From positions 1 to 36,180 of the forward strand of contig JAHEEN010000010.1 in assembly GCA_024640685.1 (NCBI GenBank): 36,180 nt of DNA, given 5' to 3'. How positions within the stretch are numbered: the first letter of the stretch is position 1; each line of letters opens with the position of its first letter. The notes beneath the pieces are model-generated. The model saw only the letters and a list, made by a program, of their open reading frames with translations, was not told the DNA's origin and did no database searches. The position numbers and the translations under genes were made by a program. This DNA comes from Rhodospirillaceae bacterium (GTDB taxonomy: Bacteria > Pseudomonadota > Gammaproteobacteria > Steroidobacterales > Rariloculaceae). This document shows, piece by piece, positions 10,803 through 19,379 of this stretch.

Positions 10803-11534
10803 TTAGAAGTCGCTCAGTATCGAGCGTGTCGCTTGCGCGCACGCGCTTTTCTCGATGACGCCCGTTCGCGCGAGTCGGTAGTGCTCGCGTACCTCGGCGC
10901 GCAGTCGCGCAACGGCGTCGCCATCGAGCTTGCCGTTCGCATGCCGAATGGCTGCGACGATTGTCGGCACTGCTGCCCGATAGGCTTGCTGAGATCCGAT
11001 GTTTGCAACGAGCGATAGGACAGTGGCACGGCCAGTACGCGTCTGAAACTCGATCGTATCTCGCGTCTTCAGCGCGTAGCGTCGAACAGTGACGCCGGTA
11101 GCTACGAGCGATGCGCAAGTGAGCATACCTGTGACGGCAGGCCATAGGCCGAGGATTGCGAGTACCGACCAGATCATTGTCGAGACCGCCAGGGTTCCAG
11201 CCAGTTTCGCAGTCTTCATTGCGATGTAACGGGATAGTTTCGGCGCCGCATCCAAGTATCTGAGGTCAATGACGCGCTCCGGCCGCCGCCGCTTGCCCTT
11301 ATGCTCGAGCACGGACATGAAGCCGTCTTTGAAGATGCGCAGCTCGATCCGCGTGCGCTGAATCGGGTTCTTGAGCTCGATGCTCTGCCGCACGACAGTG
11401 CTGCGCTGCTCATCCGGAGCGTCGTCTCCACCGCCGTCTAGAACGACGTGCTCTGCAGTAATTCCGCCTCGTGCGGCAAGCTCCTCGATTGATGTTTCCC
11501 CAATCGCATAGGCTGCATTCGAAGTCGGCTTCAT
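10803..11534 (-). CDS. Hypothetical two-TM inner membrane protein
   Basis: I do not recognise this 243-aa protein. Residues 1-105 are soluble and partly charged, with an acidic patch GGGDDAPDEQ near residues 34-42 and a likely beta-rich segment (RTRIELRIFKDGFMSVL). Two closely spaced hydrophobic segments at about 111-131 and 133-150 form a membrane hairpin, with Arg and Lys on both flanks suggesting cytoplasmic ends. Residues 150-243 are soluble and helical. The ATG at 11534 is chosen because a GTG start 30 codons upstream has no matching ribosome site; a weak purine stretch (AGAAG) precedes the ATG. It is divergent from the motor cluster at 11830, so the shared gap may drive both. Base composition here is less GC-rich than in the housekeeping genes. 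Confidence 0.6.
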   Translation of the reverse strand: MKPTSNAAYAIGETSIEELAARGGITAEHVVLDGGGDDAPDEQRSTVVRQSIELKNPIQRTRIELRIFKDGFMSVLEHKGKRRRPERVIDLRYLDAAPKLSRYIAMKTAKLAGTLAVSTMIWSVLAILGLWPAVTGMLTCASLVATGVTVRRYALKTRDTIEFQTRTGRATVLSLVANIGSQQAYRAAVPTIVAAIRHANGKLDGDAVARLRAEVREHYRLARTGVIEKSACAQATRSILSDF

Positions 11535-11829
11535 TGGATTTAATTCTTCTATTTCACGACTGATAGCTGGTGAAAAGTACGTTCCCGAATAACACGAGAC
11601 CGTGACGTTCTTCGCAGTCCTCACTTATTTTGGATTCTGTTAAAAAGCGCCACAGAAAAAGTCCGAGCGGATAATTGCGGTGCAGTTCACACATTGAAGT
11701 TAGCAATTCGTCAACACTTGTCCCCTGTGCGCGACGGCGTATTGCAAGCATAGTTAGAACGCAGACGAAGGAGTGTCTGTGTCAATTTGTGCCGTTCGCC
11801 AAGCAGTTATTTGCAAGGGAATGTCAACA
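11535..11829. other. AT-richer divergent gap before the motor cluster
   Basis: About 295 bases separate the divergent membrane-protein gene from the first gene of the motor cluster. The stretch is visibly richer in A and T than its surroundings and must carry the cluster promoter, but no hexamer pair is convincing. AAGGAG at 11767-11772 is a strong ribosome site lying six bases before an in-frame GTG at 11779, which could be an alternative start of the next gene. Confidence 0.4.
11554..11751 (-). CDS. Possible small ORF, unknown
   Basis: A 65-codon open frame lies 19 bases upstream of the minus-strand membrane-protein gene and in the same direction. It would encode a basic then hydrophobic peptide (PLGLFLWRFLTES). 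It has an ATG but no visible Shine-Dalgarno sequence and no family resemblance, so it may be chance. It is listed only because it fills most of an otherwise empty gap. Confidence 0.15.
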   Translation of the reverse strand: MLAIRRRAQGTSVDELLTSMCELHRNYPLGLFLWRFLTESKISEDCEERHGLVLFGNVLFTSYQS

Positions 11830-12351
11830 ATGAGTCGCGTAATTCCACTCGCCGTCGTGCTGCTATTCCATTCGCTCACTGTGTCGGCGCAACCCGATTC
11901 CCGCGAGCAGATGCGCAGCCTCGATGAGCAAGTTCAAGAGATAAAGTCGGACGTGCTCGGTATAGCTGCGGAGCTCGGGACGCTCGAAGAACGCTTGTTG
12001 TTTCCATCGAATACCCAACTCGCAGTATTCGTTGCGCTCGCAGATGGTGATTCGTTTCGCCTCGATGCCGTGCAGATAGAAATCGACGGCGAGCTTGCTG
12101 CGCACTATATCTATAGCTTCAAGGAGCTCGAAGCGTTGCAGGATGGCGGCGTGCAGCGAATCTATACCGGTAACGTCACGACCGGTAATCACGAGTTGTT
12201 CGTTTCCGTCACCGGGAAATCCGCGTCGGGTCGTGACTTCTCGAACTCCGAGCGGTTCACATTCAATAAAGGCATCAATCCGCGGCTCGTTGAGCTGACG
12301 TTGGCCGGGCCCGGTTCGGGCGGCGGCGCGATTCAGTTGGGAGAGTGGTAA
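11830..12351 (+). CDS. Small secreted coiled-coil/beta protein, first gene of motor cluster
   Basis: No family was recognised. The 173-aa product has a signal peptide (MSRVIPLAVVLLFHSLTVSA, cleavage likely before Gln21). A short heptad-like helix follows at about residues 24-55 (MRSLDEQVQEIKSDVLGIAAELGTLEERL as two joined turns of coil). The remaining ~115 residues are probably a beta-sandwich (AVFVALADGDSFRLDAVQIE) ending in a Gly-rich tail (GPGSGGGAIQLGEW). It should act in the periplasm. The ATG at 11830 has AAGGGA nine bases upstream and starts a clean signal peptide; a GTG at 11779 with AAGGAG six bases upstream is an alternative adding 17 residues. The next gene begins three bases after its stop, so the two are an operon. 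Confidence 0.75.
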   Translation: MSRVIPLAVVLLFHSLTVSAQPDSREQMRSLDEQVQEIKSDVLGIAAELGTLEERLLFPSNTQLAVFVALADGDSFRLDAVQIEIDGELAAHYIYSFKELEALQDGGVQRIYTGNVTTGNHELFVSVTGKSASGRDFSNSERFTFNKGINPRLVELTLAGPGSGGGAIQLGEW

Positions 12352-12354
12352 CTC

Positions 12355-14235
12355 GTGGCCAGAACTGCGGCCATATTCTGCGTAGTTCAGCTTTTCGTCG
12401 TTGCGGTTGTCAACGCGGACGAGGAGGGTCTGCGCGACCTCTACTTCGGTGAGTCGCTCTTCTACGCGAGTCAGGGCGAATACTTCGACGCGCTGGAGCG
12501 ATTGGATACAGAGCTCGGCCAGTACTATAGGCTGGACGAGCCGTACCTCGACACATTGCATCTACATGTCGGCGATGCGGAATTCTCAGTCGGTGACTTC
12601 GAGCTCAACTATCGAATGCATCATCGTGCCGGCCGCGCGATTTCCGCGGTTCTCGAAGGTAATGTCGATGAGCTCGTTCGCAATGAGGCAGCATTTCGAC
12701 TCGCGCGGATACATTTTCAGAAAGACCAGGCCGAGGATGCGTTACACGCGCTGAATCGAATTCAGGGCCGCACGCCCGAGCCTTTGGTCGATGAGATTGA
12801 ATTTTTACGCGCCAACGTGTTTCTCGCGTTGGACCGAGTGCCCGAAGCGATTGACGTTCTCGAGCGAATCGAGAATGCCGAAGGGCTAGAGGGGTTTGCC
12901 GCCTACAATCTCGGTATTGCGTACCTCAGACACGGAGAGCAGCAAGAAGCACTCGACCAGCTCGGTCGAGCTGGTGTCGTCGAAGTCCTCGACGAGGGCG
13001 GCCGCTCGATTCGAGATAAATCCAATCTGGTGCTCGGCACGCTGTTACTCGAGGAGCGTCAATTCTCCGGAGCACAGAGCGCGTTGGACCGAGTACGTCT
13101 CACGGGCCCGTTAGCTAATCAGGCATTGCTCAGTGCAGGCTGGGCGGATTTCTCCGCGGAGAACTATCAACGTGCCGTCGTGCCTTGGGGCATCTTGGCT
13201 GGCAGAGAGTCGACCGACGCTGCCGTGCAGGAAGCGAAACTCGCACTGCCGTACGCGTACAGCCAGCTCGAAATCTTCGGTCGCTCGGCAGTGCTCTACG
13301 GCGAGGCGCTAGAGTCGTTTACCGATGAGCTGCGCAAGGTCGACGAGTCGATCAAAAGCATTCGCGATGGCAAGTTCCTAGAGGCCCTCGTTCGCGAGGA
13401 GATCCGGCAGAGCAAGGATTGGGTCATCGGCTTGCGGTCGCTGCCGGAGTCTCCTGAGACCTACTACTTGATGGAGCTATCGGCGTCGCACGATTTTCAA
13501 ACGGGCCTGCAGAACTATCTCGACCTAGAGGATCTTCGCGAGCGTCTCGAGTCATGGCAGCACAGCTTCGATGCGTTCGAGGACATGATCGCCGTTAGAC
13601 GCGAGTACTACGAGCCGTTGTTGCCCGAGATTGACCAACAGTTCCGCGAGCTCGACTCGCGCATTCTATTGCGCCAAGAGCAGTACAGGCTGCTGACCCA
13701 GCGTTTACAAAACCTTCTCGTCTCACCCCGCCCTGACTTTCTTTCTACGGACGAGGAGCGCCTGCTGATCGGTCAGCTGGATCGCCTAGAAGAGCGCCTT
13801 GGGAACGATTCTCGGCCCGAAGCCGTTAGTCTGCGCCACCGAATCGGCCGGTTGCGCGGTCAGGTGATTTGGACGATTCGAATCGAGTATCACGATCGAT
13901 TGACCGAGTTTGCCGAGCATCTTGCCGATCTGCAGTCGGCGATGGATGTCATGACCGAGCAATACGAGAGCTTTGTGCGTATCCGTCAGGCCGCGCTGCA
14001 TAGCTTCGAAGGCTACGATCGACCGATAACGCGCATGCGTACGCGAGTCAGAGAAGCGCTCGACCGCGTGAAGCTGCTGATGGGGCGTCAAGGGCACGCG
14101 CTCGAGCTTGTCGCAATCGACGAGCTGCTCGAGCGTCGCCGACGTCTCGACGACTACCGTAACCAGGCACGGTATGCCCTTGCCGACAGCTACGATAGGG
14201 CGACGAAAGGGCAAGTGAGTCGGGCAGAGCCATGA
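12355..14235 (+). CDS. Secreted TPR protein of the motor cluster
   Basis: This is a 626-aa periplasmic protein with a signal peptide (residues 1-21, ending VVNA before DEE). The N-terminal half carries TPR-like helical pairs (AEDALHALNRIQG, VPEAIDVLERIENAEG, AAYNLGIAYLRHGEQQEALDQL, NYQRAVVPWGILAG). The C-terminal half, from about residue 390, is charged and probably coiled coil (LEDLRERLESWQHSFDAFED, EEERLLIGQLDRLEERLG), ending in Arg-rich helices. The GTG start at 12355 has GGAGAG nine bases upstream. The stop overlaps the next start (ATGA), so translation is coupled. TPR proteins of this sort accompany TolQR-type motors in the Myxococcus Glt system; I infer a scaffolding role in the periplasm. 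Confidence 0.82.
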   Translation: MARTAAIFCVVQLFVVAVVNADEEGLRDLYFGESLFYASQGEYFDALERLDTELGQYYRLDEPYLDTLHLHVGDAEFSVGDFELNYRMHHRAGRAISAVLEGNVDELVRNEAAFRLARIHFQKDQAEDALHALNRIQGRTPEPLVDEIEFLRANVFLALDRVPEAIDVLERIENAEGLEGFAAYNLGIAYLRHGEQQEALDQLGRAGVVEVLDEGGRSIRDKSNLVLGTLLLEERQFSGAQSALDRVRLTGPLANQALLSAGWADFSAENYQRAVVPWGILAGRESTDAAVQEAKLALPYAYSQLEIFGRSAVLYGEALESFTDELRKVDESIKSIRDGKFLEALVREEIRQSKDWVIGLRSLPESPETYYLMELSASHDFQTGLQNYLDLEDLRERLESWQHSFDAFEDMIAVRREYYEPLLPEIDQQFRELDSRILLRQEQYRLLTQRLQNLLVSPRPDFLSTDEERLLIGQLDRLEERLGNDSRPEAVSLRHRIGRLRGQVIWTIRIEYHDRLTEFAEHLADLQSAMDVMTEQYESFVRIRQAALHSFEGYDRPITRMRTRVREALDRVKLLMGRQGHALELVAIDELLERRRRLDDYRNQARYALADSYDRATKGQVSRAEP

Positions 14236-17200
14236 AGCACTGGCAATGGGGTGCCGTCGGATCGGCTGGTGTCTGGCTAGTCGCGTGCGCTAGCGGGCCG
14301 GAGCGAGACACGCTCGCCGAGCTTCGCGACATAGAGCCGGATGTCGCGGAAGTCGACGTCGAGGACAGTCTCGATCGCGCGATGGCAAGCTACAGGGATT
14401 ACCTCGAGGAAACGCCCGAATCGGTGATGACGCCCGAAGCGCTACGGCGTCTTGCCGATCTGCAGATCGAGAAGCAATACGGGATCATCGGCGATGGCGA
14501 GATCGTCGAGCTCGCTGCGCCCGAGCCATCGGCCGACGTCGATAACGTTGCCGCTGCGCGGCCGGCGGCCGAAGCGCTGAGCTTGCCGGAATCGGCGCGC
14601 AGCACGGCCCCGATTGCGACTGGCGAGACTGCCGGTGGCAACGTCGAGGGGCTCGCGGATCTATCCGAATCGGATCAGGACTTCGAGACTCGGACGACCG
14701 GGCAGGCCGAGCTGACGGCCGCAGCCGATACGCCGGCGCTTGGAATTCCTAACGCGGACGACGACGTCGCGGCGGCCGGCCCGCTAGAAGCGATCGCGAT
14801 CTACAAACGCATCCTTACCGAGTATCCGAACTACGAGCGTACGGATCAGGTGCTCTATCAACTCGCGCGTGCGTACGACGAGATCGGTCAACCCGAGGAA
14901 GCGATGAGCGTCATGGACGACATGGCTGCGCGCTATCCGTACTCTCGTTATCTCGATGAAGTGCAGTTTAGACGTGGCGAGTTCCTGTTTACGCGCCGCC
15001 AATTCCGCGCCGCTGAGGAAGCATACGAAAAGATCATCGAGACGGGTCCTGGGTCGTCGTACTACGAGCTTGCGCTGTACAAGGTCGGTTGGTCGCTCTA
15101 CAAGCAGGAATTTTATGAAGAAGCGCTACACCGCTATTTGGCGCTGCTCGATTACAAGATGTCGATTGGCTACGACTTCGACGAGTCGCATGCCGAGGAC
15201 GAAGAGCGTCGGGTTGCCGACACGTTTCGCGTTATCAGCTTGAGCTTCTCGAATCTCGGCGAGCCCGAGTATGTCGATGAATATTTTACGACGTTCGGCC
15301 GGCGAAGCTACGAGGATCGCGTTTACAGCAATCTCGGTGAGTTCTATCTGACGAAGCTGCGCTACAACGACGCTGCGAAGGTTTATAACGCATTCGTCGA
15401 GCTCAATCCGTTTCATCGCTCGGCGCCCCGATTCAGCATGCGGATTACCGAGATCTACGGCGAAGGCAATTTTCCGCTGCTCGTCGTCGAGGCGAAAAAG
15501 GAATTCGCGACGCGCTATGGTCTCGAGTCGGAGTATTGGCAGCACTTCGACGTGGCTGAGCATCCCGAGGTCTTGGACTATCTGAAGACCAACCTCAAGG
15601 ATTTGGCGATCCACTATCACTCGCTGTATCAAGACGAAGTCTTGGCAGAAGCGAAACCGACGAACTTCAATGAAGCCTCGCTGTGGTACCGCGCGTTCCT
15701 GACATCGTTTCCTGACGATACCGAGACTCCATCGATCAACTATCAGCTGGCCGATCTGCTGCTCGAGAACGAGGACTATGGCGCCGCGGCGACGGAGTAT
15801 GAGCGTACGGCGTATGACTACGCGACTCACGAGCAGGCGCCGGCCGCCGGTTACGCGGCCGTTTTTGCGCATCGTGAGAACCTTGCAGCCGCTCAGGAGT
15901 TCGAGTATCCGGCGGCGCGCCGTGCGACTGTCGAAAGCTCTCTGCGTTTCTCCGAGACGTTTCCCGATCACGAGAACGCCGCCGTCGTGCTGGGCGCTGC
16001 GGCCGACGACTTGTACGAGATGCGGGAGTTCGAGCGAGCGATCATGGCCGGGCGTACTGTCGTCGAGCGATACCCGTCGGCAGAGACCGACTTGCGGCGA
16101 TCGGCATGGATCGTCATCGCGCACGCTTCGTTCGAGCTTAGCGATTTTCCGAATGCCGAGCAGGCCTATGCACAACTGCTTGATCTGTTGCCGACGGACG
16201 ACGAGTCGCGGCCGGGCTTCGTGGAGAATCTCGCAGCGGCAATCTACAAGCAAGGTGAAGAGGCTAATCTGATCGAGGATTATCGCGCTGCGGCCAATCA
16301 TTTCCTCCGGGTCAAGGCTGTTACGCCGACATCCGAGATTCGGCCTGCGGCGGAATACGACGCCGCAGCCGCGCTGATCCGATTAGAGGACTGGCCGGCG
16401 GCAGCATCCGTCCTAGAGGCCTTCCGCGAGAGTTTCCCCGAGCACGAATTCCAACCCGAGGTCACGAAACAGCTTGCGTCCGTCTACCGTCAGGGCGGTC
16501 AGATCGATCGCTCGGCGAGCGAGTACGAGCGCGTTGCAGCCGAATCGGACGATCCGCAGCTGCGCAGCGAAGCCATGTTGTTGGCCGCCGAGCTTTACGA
16601 GGAAGCAGGGCTGCTCGACAACACGCTCGACGTCTACCTGCGCTACGTTGCCGAGTTCCCGCAACCCCTCGACGTTGCTCAGGAGACACGCTCGAAAATT
16701 GCCGATATTTATGAGTCGCGCAGCGATATCGTCAACTATCACGAGATGCTACGCGAGATAGTTGCCGTCGATAGTGCCGCCGGTGCCGACCGCTCCGATC
16801 GCAGCCGGTTCCTCGCTGCCGGTGCAGCACTCGTGTTGGCGGAGCCGAGCTTCGATCGATTCATTGAAATCGAACTCACGCAGCCGTTTGCGGACAGTCT
16901 CGCCGAGAAGCAGCGGCGTATGGATGCGGCGCTGCAAACTTTCGAGTCGCTCGTCGGCTACCAAGTGGGCGAAGTCACGGCGGCGGCCACGTACTACATC
17001 GCTGAAGTCTACTTCGAGTTCAGCCGGTCGTTGCTCGAGTCCGAGCGCCCAGCCGACTTGGCGGCCGGTGATCTCGTCGACTACGACCTCGCGATCGAAG
17101 AGGAAGCGTTTCCGTTCGAGGAGCAAGCGATCGAGGTGCACGAGTCGAACTTCGAGCTCGTGACGGCAGGTGTCTATAACGAGTGGGTACAGAAGAGTCT

Positions 17201-17438
17201 CGAGCGCCTCGGCGTCCTGATGCCCGGGCGCTACGCGAAGTATGAAATCAGCAGCGGTTTCTTGGACTCGCTAGAAAGTTACTCGTATCAATCACCTGCG
17301 GCGATCGAGGCTGTGATGCAGGAGCTCAGCGAGCCGGCCGCATCGACCGATGGCGTCGATGGCGTCCCAGATGATGAGGACGATCTAGAGCCCGCAGATG
17401 ATTTCACGGAGGAGTATTCCAGTGCATCGGCACAATGA
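14232..17438 (+). CDS. Large TPR-repeat lipoprotein of the motor cluster
   Basis: This 1068-aa protein begins with a lipoprotein signal peptide and lipobox (WLVAC, Cys19), so it should be anchored in a membrane facing the periplasm. Residues ~20-180 are acidic and Ala-rich and look like a disordered linker. From about residue 183 to 960 many TPR or Sel1-like helical repeats follow (EAIAIYKRILTEYPNY, EEAMSVMDDMAARYPYS, RAAEEAYEKIIETG, NAEQAYAQLLDLLP, AASVLEAFRESFPEHEF). The C-terminus is acidic and disordered (DGVDGVPDDEDDLEPADD). The repeats fall in the family of periplasmic TPR proteins such as BamD, YbgF and the Glt TPR proteins. It overlaps the upstream gene by four bases and the downstream gene by 17. 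It is the largest protein of the cluster and a candidate structural arm between membranes. Confidence 0.85.
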   Translation: MKHWQWGAVGSAGVWLVACASGPERDTLAELRDIEPDVAEVDVEDSLDRAMASYRDYLEETPESVMTPEALRRLADLQIEKQYGIIGDGEIVELAAPEPSADVDNVAAARPAAEALSLPESARSTAPIATGETAGGNVEGLADLSESDQDFETRTTGQAELTAAADTPALGIPNADDDVAAAGPLEAIAIYKRILTEYPNYERTDQVLYQLARAYDEIGQPEEAMSVMDDMAARYPYSRYLDEVQFRRGEFLFTRRQFRAAEEAYEKIIETGPGSSYYELALYKVGWSLYKQEFYEEALHRYLALLDYKMSIGYDFDESHAEDEERRVADTFRVISLSFSNLGEPEYVDEYFTTFGRRSYEDRVYSNLGEFYLTKLRYNDAAKVYNAFVELNPFHRSAPRFSMRITEIYGEGNFPLLVVEAKKEFATRYGLESEYWQHFDVAEHPEVLDYLKTNLKDLAIHYHSLYQDEVLAEAKPTNFNEASLWYRAFLTSFPDDTETPSINYQLADLLLENEDYGAAATEYERTAYDYATHEQAPAAGYAAVFAHRENLAAAQEFEYPAARRATVESSLRFSETFPDHENAAVVLGAAADDLYEMREFERAIMAGRTVVERYPSAETDLRRSAWIVIAHASFELSDFPNAEQAYAQLLDLLPTDDESRPGFVENLAAAIYKQGEEANLIEDYRAAANHFLRVKAVTPTSEIRPAAEYDAAAALIRLEDWPAAASVLEAFRESFPEHEFQPEVTKQLASVYRQGGQIDRSASEYERVAAESDDPQLRSEAMLLAAELYEEAGLLDNTLDVYLRYVAEFPQPLDVAQETRSKIADIYESRSDIVNYHEMLREIVAVDSAAGADRSDRSRFLAAGAALVLAEPSFDRFIEIELTQPFADSLAEKQRRMDAALQTFESLVGYQVGEVTAAATYYIAEVYFEFSRSLLESERPADLAAGDLVDYDLAIEEEAFPFEEQAIEVHESNFELVTAGVYNEWVQKSLERLGVLMPGRYAKYEISSGFLDSLESYSYQSPAAIEAVMQELSEPAASTDGVDGVPDDEDDLEPADDFTEEYSSASAQ

Positions 17439-18135
17439 GAGACTCGACCGATGGCGCGTTGCTGCCCGCTGGCTCTTGCCGGTGACCGCGCTCGCGTTCT
17501 TCGCCGGCTGCGCGTCGGCACCGACTAGCGATCAGGCCGACACAGCTTTAGAAGCGGGCGTTGAAGAAACGACCGCAGAAGCCGAGCTGGAGCGTTCGCC
17601 GCGCGACATTGCGACTGTCGATTCCGACGAGCTGGGCTTCACGGTCACCGAGCAGCTGCAGATAAGTGGCGATGCACGCACCGCCTACGATCTTGCGATG
17701 CAGTACTTGATGCAGGATCGAATCGAGGAGGGCATCGATCAACTGCAGCAGGTCATCGAGCAAGTGCCGGATGTCACTGCGCCTTATATCAATCTCGGCA
17801 TCGCCTATGGGCGACTCGGCGACAACGAATCTGCAGAGTCCGCGCTACGCGACGCGATTGAGCTGACGCCCGAGCACCCGATTGCGCACAATGAGATCGG
17901 CATCGTCTATCGCCGCACGGGCCGATTCGACGAGGCGCGCGCGAGCTACGAGCGGGCGATCGAGATTCATCCGGCATTCCATTTCGCGCGGCTGAACTTG
18001 GCCGTGCTTTGCGATCTCTATCTGCGTGATCCTGCCTGTGCGATCGAGCATTACCAGGCCTATCTCGACGCCGTGATCAAGGACGAGCAAGTCGAGATCT
18101 GGGTTGCGGACTTACGCGCAAGAAACGGACTATAG
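17422..18135 (+). CDS. TPR lipoprotein of the motor cluster (AglT/GltE-like role)
   Basis: This 237-aa lipoprotein has the lipobox FFAGC with Cys30, then a disordered acidic segment and three or four TPRs (ARTAYDLAMQYLMQDRIEEG, YINLGIAYGRLGDNESAESA, AHNEIGIVYRRTGRFDEARA, FARLNLAVLCDLYLRDPACA). The GTG at 17422 is chosen over the ATG at 17398 because GGAGGAG at 17408-17414 is seven bases upstream of it, and it gives a compact signal peptide. The gene starts inside the end of the preceding one (17-base overlap). Small TPR lipoproteins beside TolQR pairs are a hallmark of Myxococcus Agl/Glt loci, where AglT (GltE) is needed for gliding. The functional equivalence is inferred from architecture only. 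Confidence 0.85.
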   Translation: MHRHNERLDRWRVAARWLLPVTALAFFAGCASAPTSDQADTALEAGVEETTAEAELERSPRDIATVDSDELGFTVTEQLQISGDARTAYDLAMQYLMQDRIEEGIDQLQQVIEQVPDVTAPYINLGIAYGRLGDNESAESALRDAIELTPEHPIAHNEIGIVYRRTGRFDEARASYERAIEIHPAFHFARLNLAVLCDLYLRDPACAIEHYQAYLDAVIKDEQVEIWVADLRARNGL

Positions 18136-18146
18136 GAGCGACAATC

Positions 18147-18509
18147 ATGTACAAAGCTTCGCAGTTTCTCCTGCTGCTATCGTTCTCACTGTGGTTCAGC
18201 GTCACGCACGCGCAGGAAGCGGCTCTGGAGACGGATGCTGAAGTCCCACAGAGCGAAACCGAGGCCGACACCGAGTCGCCTGCGGATACGCAAGTCGCCA
18301 GCAACGGCATCAAGACGCTGTCAGGCATATCGATTCTGGGTAACGAAGAGGCACCGAAGTCACTCGTGATCGTGCCGTGGAAGAGTTCGGAGCTCGGCGA
18401 TGGCATCAGCGTCAACGATATCGTCAATGAGCGCGCGCGTCCGGTCGACAAGGACGTGTTTCTGCGTGAGATCCGTTACTACGAGCTTCGATCCGGCACT
18501 GCGGAATGA
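18147..18509 (+). CDS. Small secreted protein of the motor cluster, unknown
   Basis: This 120-aa product has a signal peptide (MYKASQFLLLLSFSLWFSVTHA, stated here as residues 1-22, split as MYKASQFLLL and LSFSLWFSVTHA). An acidic low-complexity spacer follows (residues 25-50). A compact, conserved-looking C-terminal segment then includes ISILGNEEAPKSLVIVPWKS and PVDKDVFLREIRYYEL. I do not recognise a named domain. The ATG at 18147 has AGGAG about eight bases upstream. It lies 11 bases after the TPR lipoprotein gene, so it is in the same transcript. A 162-base gap then separates it from the TolQ-like gene, suggesting the motor genes may have an extra promoter. Confidence 0.75.
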   Translation: MYKASQFLLLLSFSLWFSVTHAQEAALETDAEVPQSETEADTESPADTQVASNGIKTLSGISILGNEEAPKSLVIVPWKSSELGDGISVNDIVNERARPVDKDVFLREIRYYELRSGTAE

Positions 18510-18671
18510 TCCGAACAGCACAGTTGCAGTATGGGGCGGCAAGGCTGCGTGCGATTGGAGGATAGTTTTTGTGAACGTGCGTCCTATCACACAACAACGA
18601 GCGCGTAGAAATTATTCTTACTAACTGTACCCGAGTTTAGTTATGACATTATGTCTAATGAGGTTCATGCG
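18510..18671. promoter_or_regulatory. AT-rich gap inside the motor cluster, possible internal promoter
   Basis: This is the only sizeable gap inside the cluster. The last 70 bases before the TolQ-like start are markedly AT-rich (for example AGAAATTATTCTTACTAACT and TTTAGTTATGACATTATG). That would suit a promoter for the tolQ-tolR-tolR-tonB half, but no canonical -35/-10 pair with correct spacing is clear. No hairpin with a T-run is seen. Confidence 0.3.
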
Positions 18672-19364
18672 ATGAACGTTTTCTACTCAATGGTCACCTT
18701 CTTCTCCACTGGTGGACTGTTCATGTATCCGATCTTGTTGGTGTTTGCGGTCGGGCTTGCGATCGCAGTCGAGCGCTATATCACGCTGACACTGATCACC
18801 AACAAGAACGCTAGTGTTTGGAGTCAGATTCAACCGATGCTGCTGAATGGCGAGTTCGAGCAGGCTCGCGAGATGACCGACAAGGACGAGTCGACGATCT
18901 CGCGCGTGCTCAGCATGGGACTCGCCCGTCAGGGTGCGGTGCGCCGACGCGAGGACATCGAGATCGCGATGGAAGAGAGCATGATGGAGATCATTCCGCA
19001 GCTCGAGAAGCGAACGCCGTATGTCGCATTGTCATCGAATGTTGCAACATTGCTGGGTCTGCTCGGAACGATCATGGGCCTGATACAGGCGTTTACGGCC
19101 GTTGCGAACGCGAATCCAGCCGAGAAAGCGGATTTGCTATCGGCAAGTATTTCCGTTGCGATGAACACGACGGCGTTCGGCCTGATGGTCGCGATCCCAT
19201 TGCTGGTTACGCATGTCGTGCTGACAGCAAAGACCGGTCAGATCGTAGATAGCCTCGAGATGGCATCGGTCAAGACGCTGAACGTGTTGTCGTCTCGAGC
19301 GAAGCGCGCTATCGGGGTTGAAGCTGACTCGAGCTCGAGCACAGAAGTTCCGGCCCTAACCTAG
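18672..19364 (+). CDS. TolQ/ExbB/MotA-type proton channel subunit (AglR-like)
   Basis: This 230-aa inner membrane protein would form the pentameric proton channel that powers the cluster. It has three predicted TM helices: about 15-37 (LFMYPILLVFAVGLAIAVER), 118-141 (SSNVATLLGLLGTIMGLIQA) and 155-183 (SISVAMNTTAFGLMVAIPLL). TM2 has the Gly-rich LLGLLGTIMGLI and TM3 the Thr-containing AMNTTAFGL expected of TolQ/ExbB. The cytoplasmic loop carries the family MSLARQGAVRRREDIE-type region (here MGLARQGAVRRREDIE). The ATG at 18672 is preferred to 18651 because GAGG lies eight bases upstream of it. Two TolR-like genes follow, as in AglR-AglQ-AglS of Myxococcus; TolA, TolB and Pal are absent, so it is not the cell-division Tol system. 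Confidence 0.92.
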   Translation: MNVFYSMVTFFSTGGLFMYPILLVFAVGLAIAVERYITLTLITNKNASVWSQIQPMLLNGEFEQAREMTDKDESTISRVLSMGLARQGAVRRREDIEIAMEESMMEIIPQLEKRTPYVALSSNVATLLGLLGTIMGLIQAFTAVANANPAEKADLLSASISVAMNTTAFGLMVAIPLLVTHVVLTAKTGQIVDSLEMASVKTLNVLSSRAKRAIGVEADSSSSTEVPALT

Positions 19365-19379
19365 TACGCAGCATTCGTC

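Noticed and set aside
10716-11018. Plus-strand 100-codon open frame
   Set aside because: It overlaps the end of the minus-strand membrane gene and has no ribosome site or recognisable product.
15126-16301. 391-codon minus-strand open frame inside the large TPR gene
   Set aside because: Antisense shadow; the plus-strand TPR pattern is continuous and convincing.
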